Shown here: one piece after another, positions 7,551-13,259 of the stretch | Layout of the letters: each line of letters opens with the position of its first letter | How positions within the stretch are numbered: position 1 is the stretch's first letter | From: an uncultured Alistipes sp. | Lineage (GTDB): Bacteria > Bacteroidota > Bacteroidia > Bacteroidales > Rikenellaceae | Assembly: GCA_958449275.1 (NCBI GenBank) | Contig: CAUDHE010000048.1 | Coordinates: 1 to 20,229, forward strand | Length of the DNA stretch: 20,229 bases | Direction of reading: 5' to 3' | Program-made: the position numbers and the translations under genes | Notes under the pieces: model-generated | Seen by the model: the letters and a program-made list of their open reading frames with translations, nothing else | Told to the model about the DNA's origin: nothing | The model's database searches: none

Positions 7551-8741
7551 TTAATCGTCGGGATAGGCGGCGATGAACACGTCGCGCCCGTGCAGCTCGT
7601 TCTGAATCCTGAGCAGCTCGCGCAACGACACCACGCCGACCACGTATTTGTATTTGTCCGAGATGTAATTCTCGCTAACCGACTCGAACTTCACCAGATC
7701 GAGATCGGCATAATCGGAATAGCGGTAGTATACGCGGAACGAACAGTCGGTCGAATACTCGGGCAGCTGCGAATCGTTGCGTTTCTTGTATTCGTATTTG
7801 TAGTCGTAGAGGCAGGCGGTGATATCGCTCAGCACGGCCGAGCCCGTGGGATGTCCGCCCGCGCCGCGGCCGAACATGAACTGCTTGTAGTAGAACAGGC
7901 CTTTGATTACCACGCCGTTGAACTCGTCCTCGACGCTGTATATATACTTATTTTTCGAAATAAGCTGAGGCACCACCCACATTATCAATTTATTGCCAGC
8001 GACCTTCTCTACATGGGCCACGAGCTTGAAACGTCGTTCCTTCTCGTTGGCGAAACGTATGTCGTCGTCGTTCATGTTCGAAATTCCGTAACGGAATATC
8101 TTTTCGGGCGCGACATAGAGTCCGAACGCATGCATGGTGATTATAATCAACTTGAAAAGAGAATCCCAGCCGTCGATGTCGAGCGAAGGATCGCTCTCTG
8201 CGAACCCGAGGTCCTGCGCCAGCTTCAAAGCGTCGGCATAGGACATCTTCTCGTTGAAGATCTTGGACAGTATGAAGTTCGACGACCCGTTGAGGATGCC
8301 CTTAACCGACACCAGCAGATCGTTGTCGTAATACTCCTCAAGATTGCGGATCACGGGGATAGAGCCGCACGCCGACGCATCGTAGAGCAACGCCGTATTG
8401 TGATGCGCCTGAAGTTCGATAAGCTCTTCGATGTGGTATGCCAGCATCTTCTTGTTACCCGACACGACGGGCAATCCCGCCTGCAACGCCCGTTTGACGA
8501 TAGCGTAGGCGGCATCGGCATCGTCGATCAATTCCACTATGAAATTGACGTCGGGATCGTCGAATATGTCGTCGGCCTTGTCGGTGAACTCGGCGTCGAC
8601 GGCGCGCGGTTTACTCAGATCGCGCACGCAGATGCGTTTTATCTCGACATTCTTCGACCCCACGCGCTGCAACACTTCGTAGAGACCCTTGCCTACGGTT
8701 CCGAACCCGAAAAGACCTATATTCAATTTTTTTCCGTTCAT
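7551..8741 (-). CDS. hom: Homoserine dehydrogenase
   Basis: This 396-residue enzyme reduces aspartate semialdehyde to homoserine with NAD(P)H, in the cytoplasm. The Rossmann motif GFGTVG is at 12-17 and the SGNKKMLA loop at 95-102. The substrate-domain signatures are KGILNGSSNFILSKI (147-161) and AESDPSLDIDGWDSLFKL (181-198), with Lys197 at the usual catalytic-lysine position. GRGAGGHPTGSAVLSD (291-306) is also conserved. It is monofunctional, with no aspartokinase domain, and no clear C-terminal ACT domain could be read. It follows metX by 92 nt on the same strand, so it supplies homoserine to the methionine branch within one operon. ATG at 8741 gives the normal N terminus right before the Rossmann fold. 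No TAnnTTTG promoter was seen between metX and hom. Confidence 0.94.
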   Translation of the reverse strand: MNGKKLNIGLFGFGTVGKGLYEVLQRVGSKNVEIKRICVRDLSKPRAVDAEFTDKADDIFDDPDVNFIVELIDDADAAYAIVKRALQAGLPVVSGNKKMLAYHIEELIELQAHHNTALLYDASACGSIPVIRNLEEYYDNDLLVSVKGILNGSSNFILSKIFNEKMSYADALKLAQDLGFAESDPSLDIDGWDSLFKLIIITMHAFGLYVAPEKIFRYGISNMNDDDIRFANEKERRFKLVAHVEKVAGNKLIMWVVPQLISKNKYIYSVEDEFNGVVIKGLFYYKQFMFGRGAGGHPTGSAVLSDITACLYDYKYEYKKRNDSQLPEYSTDCSFRVYYRYSDYADLDLVKFESVSENYISDKYKYVVGVVSLRELLRIQNELHGRDVFIAAYPDD

Positions 8742-8779
8742 AATATTACGTATTTTTCTAATTACCTTTTATTCTTATT

Positions 8780-8800
8780 CGGCATCGTTTTATGATGCCG
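8780..8800 (-). repeat. Hairpin in the metX-hom gap
   Basis: A perfect 7-bp stem, CGGCATC (8780-8786) with GATGCCG (8794-8800), closes a 7-nt loop. On the minus strand it is followed by A-rich sequence leading to the hom start, so it does not look like a terminator. It may tune message stability or hom translation. Confidence 0.4.
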
Positions 8801-8833
8801 GCAATTCGCCGACAAGAACATCCTCGGATAATG

Positions 8834-9847
8834 TCATTTCATGAAATTCATTATTATGCCGTTGAGTTTCTCGTGCTCGACCAGAAACCCGTCGTGCCCG
8901 AAGTCGGAATCGATCACGTGATACTCCGCGTCGGGGATATTATCCGTCATGACGGCATGATCCGAGGGCGGAAAAAGTATGTCAGACGTGATCGCCACCA
9001 CGAGGCTCTTCGAACGTATGCCTGCCAGCACATCCTCCACACGACCGCGGCCGCGCCCCAGATTGTGGGAATCGACGGCCTGCGAAAGGCGGTAATAGGA
9101 ATAGGCATTGAATCTGCGCTTCAGCTTTTCGCCCTGATAACGTTGATACGTCAGCACGCGGCGATCGAAACAGGCTTCGTCGGGTTCGGCATCCTCCTGC
9201 GTCTTGTCGTAAGCCGTACCGCCGCGATAGCTCAGCAGGGCGATGCTCCGAGCGACGGACATACCCGCCGATCCCGCCTCGGCATTGCGTTCTCCGAAGG
9301 TCGGATCGCACTCTATGGCCATGCGCTGCGACTCGTTGAATGCCGACGCCCACGGTTTGGTGCGCGGCGTGGTGGCGATGAATGCGGCGCGCTCTGCGAA
9401 ATCGGGTTGCATCACGCACCACTCCAAACATTGGAATCCGCCTATGGAACTGCCTATAAGCAGTTTCACGCTATCTATGCCCAGATGCGAAGCCAGCAGA
9501 CGATGGCAATTCACCATGTCGCGCACCGTTATTTCGGGAAAATCGCCGTACCACGGCTCGCCCGTGGCGGGATTCTCGCTCAAGGGTCCGGTAGTGCCGT
9601 AATGCGAACCGAGGAAATTGGCGCAAACAGTAAAATATCTGTCGGGGTCGAGAAAACATCCCCGCTCGACCGTATGGGGCCACCAGTCCGCCACATCGGA
9701 ATTGGCGGTCAGCGCATGGCATACCCATACGACATTGCTGCGGTCGGCGTTCATTCGTCCGTAAGTATCGTAAGCGATGGTAACCGACGGCAATGTCTCG
9801 CCGCTCTCCAGTTCGAACGGCTGGTCGTATGTATAATAATGCGCCAT
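8834..9847 (-). CDS. metX: Homoserine O-acetyltransferase
   Basis: This 337-residue alpha/beta-hydrolase-fold enzyme transfers an acetyl group from acetyl-CoA to homoserine (the family also has succinyl-specific members). The nucleophile elbow is GSSIGG (132-137) with Ser134. The acid is Asp289 in ITSDILFPP and the base His318 in GHDGFL, completing the triad. ANFLGSHYGTTGP (76-88) and the early HALTANS (44-50, usually HALTG) are family landmarks. Its ATG directly abuts the metY stop with no gap, so the two are translationally coupled. The length is a little short for the family, which usually runs about 340-380 residues, but no motif is missing. The product O-acetylhomoserine is the substrate of the adjacent MetY. 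Confidence 0.94.
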   Translation of the reverse strand: MAHYYTYDQPFELESGETLPSVTIAYDTYGRMNADRSNVVWVCHALTANSDVADWWPHTVERGCFLDPDRYFTVCANFLGSHYGTTGPLSENPATGEPWYGDFPEITVRDMVNCHRLLASHLGIDSVKLLIGSSIGGFQCLEWCVMQPDFAERAAFIATTPRTKPWASAFNESQRMAIECDPTFGERNAEAGSAGMSVARSIALLSYRGGTAYDKTQEDAEPDEACFDRRVLTYQRYQGEKLKRRFNAYSYYRLSQAVDSHNLGRGRGRVEDVLAGIRSKSLVVAITSDILFPPSDHAVMTDNIPDAEYHVIDSDFGHDGFLVEHEKLNGIIMNFMK

Positions 9848-11131
9848 CTATCCTATCTTTGCGAATGCCTGTTCGAAATCCTCTATAATGTCCTCCACGT
9901 TCTCCAGTCCGAGCGATATGCGCAGCAGGGTAGGCGTAATGCCCGCCGCCTTGAGATCGGCGTCGCTCAACTGTTTGTGGGTAGTGGAAGCGGGATGCGT
10001 CACCACCGTGATCGAGTCGCCGATCATGGTCATGTTGGCCGCCAGCTCAAGCGACTCGACGAAACGCACGGTGCTCTCCAGCGAACCCTTCAATTCGATG
10101 GTGAATACGCTCGACGAACCGTAACGATAATACTTTTGCGCATTGGCATGGCTCGGATGCGACTCGAATCCGATGAAACTCACGCGCTCCACATCGGGGT
10201 GGCTGCGACAATATTCAGCCAGCTTCCGCGCCGACTCCACCTGATGCTTCACTCGCAAAGAGAGCGTCTCCAAACCGATCAGCATCAGATAGGAATCGAA
10301 GGGCGACGGGCAGCAGCCTAAATCACGCAGTCCGTCGACGCGGCACTTGACGATGAAAGCCGCCTTGCCGAAAGCCTCGTAAAAGTTCAGCCCGTGGTAA
10401 CCCTCCGAAGGACCTGCTATCTGCGGGAACTTGCCGTTACCCCAGTCATAATTTCCGCCGTCGACGATTATGCCGCCCATGGCGGTACCGTGACCGTTGA
10501 TCCACTTCGTCGCCGAATCGACCACGATATTGGCTCCCCATTCGAACGGATTGCACAAATAGCCCGCAGCACCGAACGTGTTGTCGATAACCAAAGGAAC
10601 GTCGCGACGGCGTGCCAATGCACCCAATGCCTCCATATCGGGCACGTCGCACGTGGGATTGCCCATGCTCTCGGCATAGAGCATCTTCGTGCGGTCGTCG
10701 ATCAGGGCTTCGAAATCCTCGGCCGATTCGCTCGCCGCTATGCGGCAGTCGATCCCCAACTTGCGCAACGATATGCGGAACTGGTTGTACGTGCCTCCGT
10801 AAAGCAGAGGCGAAGCCACTATGTTGTCGCCCGCGGCAGCGAGAGCCGTCACGGCGATCAATATGGCCGACATTCCCGACGACACGCCGAGCGCTCCCAC
10901 AGCGTCGTAAAGCGCCGCCACACGCTCCTCGTAAGAGGACGTGGTGGGATTCTGCAAGCGGGTATAAATGTTACCGCCCTCGCTCAGTTCGAAAAGTCGG
11001 GCCGCATAGTCGCAGCTTTTGAAATGATATGCGGCGGTGGGGTAGATGGCCGTTCCGCGCGATCCCGTATGATCCACATGGTAACCGCCGTGGATCTGCT
11101 TGGTCTCAAAACGCAATTTGTTCTCAGACAT
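9848..11131 (-). CDS. metY: O-acetylhomoserine sulfhydrylase (aminocarboxypropyltransferase)
   Basis: A 427-residue PLP enzyme of the Cys/Met metabolism family that makes homocysteine from O-acetylhomoserine and sulfide. Its length, about 430 residues, fits MetY rather than MetB/MetC (about 380-400). The PLP lysine is Lys209 in DSATKWINGHGT. VIDNTFG (181-187) carries the Asp that holds the pyridine nitrogen, and SSGMSA (84-89) binds the phosphate. Y56 and R58 lie in NIYTRLQNPT. It is the first gene of metY-metX-hom. ATG at 11131 is preceded on the message by an AU-rich stretch with no Shine-Dalgarno, normal for this phylum. A 185-nt leader with a Met-rich reading frame precedes it, so regulation by methionine supply is likely. 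Confidence 0.94.
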   Translation of the reverse strand: MSENKLRFETKQIHGGYHVDHTGSRGTAIYPTAAYHFKSCDYAARLFELSEGGNIYTRLQNPTTSSYEERVAALYDAVGALGVSSGMSAILIAVTALAAAGDNIVASPLLYGGTYNQFRISLRKLGIDCRIAASESAEDFEALIDDRTKMLYAESMGNPTCDVPDMEALGALARRRDVPLVIDNTFGAAGYLCNPFEWGANIVVDSATKWINGHGTAMGGIIVDGGNYDWGNGKFPQIAGPSEGYHGLNFYEAFGKAAFIVKCRVDGLRDLGCCPSPFDSYLMLIGLETLSLRVKHQVESARKLAEYCRSHPDVERVSFIGFESHPSHANAQKYYRYGSSSVFTIELKGSLESTVRFVESLELAANMTMIGDSITVVTHPASTTHKQLSDADLKAAGITPTLLRISLGLENVEDIIEDFEQAFAKIG

Positions 11132-11168
11132 AATTATGAGGTATTAAAATTATTTCGAAAAGGAATTT

Positions 11169-11201
11169 CGTGTCTCCGACACGCGGCGGCTCATGACCGC
11201 C
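11169..11201 (-). promoter_or_regulatory. Tandem hairpins between the Met leader ORF and metY
   Basis: Two adjacent stems lie on the message after the leader ORF: GGCGG/CCGCC (11185-11189 with 11197-11201) and CGTGTC/GACACG (11169-11174 with 11178-11183, 3-nt loop). AAATTCCTTTTCG follows. This is not a canonical U-tail, so whether they act in transcription attenuation or in hiding the metY start is not settled. Confidence 0.45.
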
Positions 11202-11214
11202 CGAAAGGAAAGAA

Positions 11215-11228
11215 GTGCCTAACGGCAC
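11215..11228 (-). promoter_or_regulatory. Hairpin overlapping the leader ORF stop codon
   Basis: The perfect stem GTGCC/GGCAC (11215-11219 with 11224-11228, 4-nt loop) contains the last sense codons and the UAG of the Met-rich leader ORF. A ribosome that reaches the stop would melt it, while one stalled on Met codons would leave it free. That is the geometry expected of a translation-sensing leader. Confidence 0.5.
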
Positions 11229-11305
11229 ATTCGCATGGAAAACATCGACATGCCGAACATGTCGAGAGCCGAAAAAATGGTATCGTATCGATTTTCCGTC
11301 ATCAT
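11219..11305 (-). CDS. Methionine-rich leader peptide upstream of metY
   Basis: A 28-codon frame begins with two ATG codons (11305 and 11302) and ends in TAG (11221-11219), 87 nt before metY. Seven of its 28 residues are Met, five of them in the last 13 residues, which read MFGMSMFSMRMCR. The start lies about 13 nt after the expected transcription start of a TATATTTG promoter. A perfect 7-bp hairpin (CGACATG 11246-11252 with CATGTCG 11258-11264) lies within the Met-codon run, another overlaps the stop, and two more follow. Known leader peptides of amino-acid operons have clustered codons for the product amino acid; this fits that pattern for a methionine operon. Ribosome stalling at Met codons when charged tRNA-Met is scarce is inference. 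The protein itself is probably not functional. Confidence 0.7.
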   Translation of the reverse strand: MMTENRYDTIFSALDMFGMSMFSMRMCR

Positions 11306-11323
11306 GCGATTGTTAATCGGATG

Positions 11324-11355
11324 CAAATATACGAATATTTTCGATATACGGTTAA
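11324..11355 (-). promoter_or_regulatory. Bacteroidota-type promoter of the met leader and metY-metX-hom
   Basis: The -7 box TATATTTG (11331-11324 on the minus strand, continuing GCA as TATATTTGCA) matches TAnnTTTG exactly. The -33 position, 20 nt upstream (11352-11355), reads TTAA, a weak match to TTTG. Transcription would start near 11318, about 13 nt before the leader ORF. Confidence 0.7.
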
Positions 11356-11360
11356 CATCC

Positions 11361-11470
11361 GCGAATAAAAACGGAGAGAAAAGACGCGCATACACAATTT
11401 AACTACATACAAAAACTAATTCCCGTCTCGGCATAATACTTACCGTCGCAACGAACGCGCCTTCTCTCCG
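11361..11470 (-). terminator. Long-loop terminator-like structure ending the riboswitch transcript
   Basis: On the minus strand CGGAGAGAAGG (11470-11460) pairs with TTTTCTCTCCG (11382-11372), including two G-U pairs. A 2-nt bulge and CGCG/CGCG (11459-11456 with 11388-11385) continue the stem to about 15 bp. The 3' arm runs straight into TTTTTATT (11371-11364). The loop is long (67 nt, 11389-11455), unlike a standard terminator, but a T-run directly after the stem is hard to explain otherwise. It lies between the cobalamin riboswitch and the met promoter. Confidence 0.5.
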
Positions 11471-11634
11471 AATCCTTTCCCGATGCGCATTCCGCCCGAT
11501 CCGCATCGACGCCCGCAGGTCAATCGGTCCGCATACGACGACTGTCGCCGCTGCCGCCCGTCCGTATCAACAAAAGAAAAATATGTTTCCGTCGATCCAG
11601 ACCCGTTCTCCGCAGGTTAAAATCACAAATAACG

Positions 11635-11788
11635 TAAAAGGCAGGTCTTCTGACTCGTCTCCCGTTACGGCCGGCCTTCCCGATTCGAAAATCAGTGGCC
11701 TCAAGAGTGCCGAACAGCCTCGCTCACGCGAGGTCAAAGAGCTTACAGCAGCGGGAACTGTTCGGGATTCACACCCGATTCCCTTTTA
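11635..11788 (-). promoter_or_regulatory. Cobalamin (B12) riboswitch aptamer
   Basis: The conserved cobalamin-aptamer core is read on the minus strand in order: AAAAGGGAATCGGGTGTGAA, then TTCCCGCTGCTGTAAG, then CCACTG with GGGAAGG, then the B12 box AGTCAGAAGACCTGCC. The closing stem P1 is TAAAAGG (11788-11782) with CCTTTTA (11641-11635). Such RNAs bind adenosyl- or other cobalamins and usually lower expression of transport or B12-independent genes when B12 is plentiful. A 6-bp hairpin (11795-11800 with 11805-11810) precedes the aptamer. Downstream, GGGTCT near 11602-11607 could pair with AGACC of the B12 box as an alternative fold. No gene with a cobalamin role follows directly, which is unusual. 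Confidence 0.93.
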
Positions 11789-11830
11789 ATCTTACCGACC
11801 GCTCGGTCGGAAAAGAACCGTTTACGCAGA

Positions 11831-11862
11831 CAAATATAGGGAATTATTTTCTATCCGCGAAA
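11831..11862 (-). promoter_or_regulatory. Promoter of the cobalamin riboswitch transcript
   Basis: TATATTTG (11838-11831, minus strand) matches the -7 consensus, with TTTC (11862-11859) 20 nt upstream as the -33 element (consensus TTTG). Transcription would begin near 11825, just before the 5' hairpin of the riboswitch. Confidence 0.75.
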
Positions 11863-11921
11863 CACGCAGCAATATTTTTTACGGATTTTTCGACATCGCC
11901 CGTGGGGAGGAGCGACGCCGA

Positions 11922-12515
11922 CTACAACTCCACGTCGTTGCGGTCGAGCAGATTGTTCAGCAGGGCATATACCGTGAGGCCCGCCACCGATTTTATGCCC
12001 GTCTTATGGGCTATGTTTTTTCGGTGCGACATGACGGTATGTATCGAAATATTTAGCTCATCAGCTATCTCCTTATTAGACAAACCCTTGGCCACACGCA
12101 CCAGCACATCGCGCTCCCTATCCGACAAATCGTGGCTCTCGCCGTAGGGATTGGTCTGACACTGTTCGACGGCGGCACGCAGTTTCCGTACGATCTGCGA
12201 CGGCTTGTCGTATATGTTAACCACTCCGTCGAACTGTCGCATTATCTCCTCCTCGCGCACCGAAACCGACAACGCGACCACCGCCACGTCGCGCAGATCG
12301 GGATACGCCGACTTGATGTTGCGAGGCAATCCGCACGACAACGCCGTGCCGACGATTACCGCATCGGGAGCCACGAGAGCGAAACGTTCCGTCAACGCGC
12401 GAATATCGTCCGCGACATAAACAGCCTCGAACTCCCCGTCGCACGCCAGCAGCGTACGCAATCCTTCGGCTATTACGGCCGACTCTTCGACTATGGCTAC
12501 TCTGTAACGTTTCAT
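11922..12515 (-). CDS. LuxR/NarL-type regulator with a degenerate receiver domain
   Basis: A 197-residue DNA-binding regulator. The C-terminal part (about 130-185) is a clear LuxR-type helix-turn-helix: LSDRERDVLVRVAKGLSNKEIADELNIS followed by HTVMSHRKNI (given here in two pieces of the motif). The N-terminal part (about 4-120) has a receiver-like layout with EES (10-12) at the acidic pair and Lys104. The expected phosphoacceptor Asp, however, is Gly56 in DAVIVGTAL, so normal phosphorylation is unlikely. The frame is open up to 12647, but that extension overlaps the upstream gene; ATG at 12515 gives an ATGA overlap with the hemerythrin gene and the normal receiver start. No sensor kinase is nearby. 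Being last in the feoAB operon, it probably reports on iron, NO or redox status sensed by the adjacent di-iron protein. Confidence 0.85.
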   Translation of the reverse strand: MKRYRVAIVEESAVIAEGLRTLLACDGEFEAVYVADDIRALTERFALVAPDAVIVGTALSCGLPRNIKSAYPDLRDVAVVALSVSVREEEIMRQFDGVVNIYDKPSQIVRKLRAAVEQCQTNPYGESHDLSDRERDVLVRVAKGLSNKEIADELNISIHTVMSHRKNIAHKTGIKSVAGLTVYALLNNLLDRNDVEL

Positions 12516-13237
12516 AACCCGAGCCTCCTCTCCTCGGCCATAACAACCGGCGCCAAAATCCTGGACTCGATGAGGGTGTGCTTGTCCAGATCGTCGCGCA
12601 ACGAAAAAATATCGAGCAACAGATCGCACCGCTGGCGCGTGGTACACGACTCGGGCAGATACTTCAGTATGATGCTCTTTATATCGTCGATCTTGTCGCA
12701 GATATCGGTATGATTCTCCATGTATTCCGACATTCGGACGTCGGCGCCGACGCCGACATCGCCGCGGGCCAATCGTTCGACATAGGGAAACATTCGGCTC
12801 TCCTCGTATTGCAGATGCCGACGGATCTCGTCGCAGTAATCGTTATAAAACTTGCGCAGAACCTCGGCCTGCATGCGGTCGCACGCCAGCAACACGTCGT
12901 CCACGCCGCGACCGATGCGGGGTACGATAGTATCGAGATAATAACGGTGCGACGAGCGCAGATATCTCACCAGATGGGGCAGATCGGCCGCCGTCAGCGC
13001 CTCGGTGTCGGGCTCGTAATCGGGGCAGGCATACATTCTGCATATCATGAGAAAAAGCATGCTCGACATGTCGTAACGGCGACACATCTCCTCTATCAAT
13101 ATATCGCCGAAAGGCAACTGTATGTCGAGACGCAAAAGGATAGATAGCAACCCGTAGTCCACGTCTATCAACTCTATGATCTTCATGTCTTCCGAGAAGA
13201 TCGCCCGATTGTCGGCATCCGTTCTGTAGCTTTTCAT
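12512..13237 (-). CDS. Hemerythrin-like di-iron protein, RIC (YtfE/ScdA)-like
   Basis: A 241-residue cytoplasmic four-helix-bundle protein. Possible di-iron ligands are His97 (SSHRYY), His141 and Glu145 (RRHLQYEES), His176 (ENHTDI), and His220 and Glu224 (DKHTLIES), which matches the spacing of RIC/hemerythrin HHE proteins that repair Fe-S clusters or respond to NO and oxygen. The first 70 residues (LLSILLRLDIQLPFGDILIEE, split here as one helix-turn pattern) resemble the short N-terminal ScdA domain of RIC proteins, but the cysteine pair usual there is missing (LPFGD instead of a CC motif). It starts 22 nt after feoAB and overlaps the regulator by 4 nt, so all three are co-translated from one message. 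Function in iron/NO homeostasis is inferred from family and context. Confidence 0.8.
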   Translation of the reverse strand: MKSYRTDADNRAIFSEDMKIIELIDVDYGLLSILLRLDIQLPFGDILIEEMCRRYDMSSMLFLMICRMYACPDYEPDTEALTAADLPHLVRYLRSSHRYYLDTIVPRIGRGVDDVLLACDRMQAEVLRKFYNDYCDEIRRHLQYEESRMFPYVERLARGDVGVGADVRMSEYMENHTDICDKIDDIKSIILKYLPESCTTRQRCDLLLDIFSLRDDLDKHTLIESRILAPVVMAEERRLGL

Positions 13238-13259
13238 GGTATTATAGGTTCGCTGCCGG

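Larger units (their letters stand above)
11361..11825 (-). ncRNA. Putative short cobalamin-controlled transcript without a clear gene
   Basis: This unit runs from the expected start below the TATATTTG box at 11838-11831 to the T-run at 11371-11364, about 460 nt. The first part is the cobalamin aptamer. The remaining roughly 260 nt (11372-11634) hold no convincing gene on either strand; the longest minus-strand ATG frame there, 11506-11399 (35 codons), is Arg-rich and has no family I recognise. It could be a riboswitch-controlled non-coding RNA, a micro-protein message, a long attenuator for the met operon, or a remnant whose gene was lost. The unit as a whole is inference from promoter, aptamer and terminator-like positions. 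Confidence 0.4.

Noticed and set aside
8792..10321. Open plus-strand frame of 509 codons opposite metX and part of metY
   Set aside because: It has no recognisable motifs and is antisense to two conserved enzymes with intact catalytic residues.
11132..11330. SAM riboswitch upstream of metY
   Set aside because: I looked for SAM-I and SAM-II type conserved cores in the metY leader and did not find them; the Met-rich frame explains the leader better.
11399..11506. 35-codon minus-strand frame after the cobalamin riboswitch
   Set aside because: It is Arg-rich with no hydrophobic core or family pattern and overlaps the terminator-like stem; not enough to call a gene.
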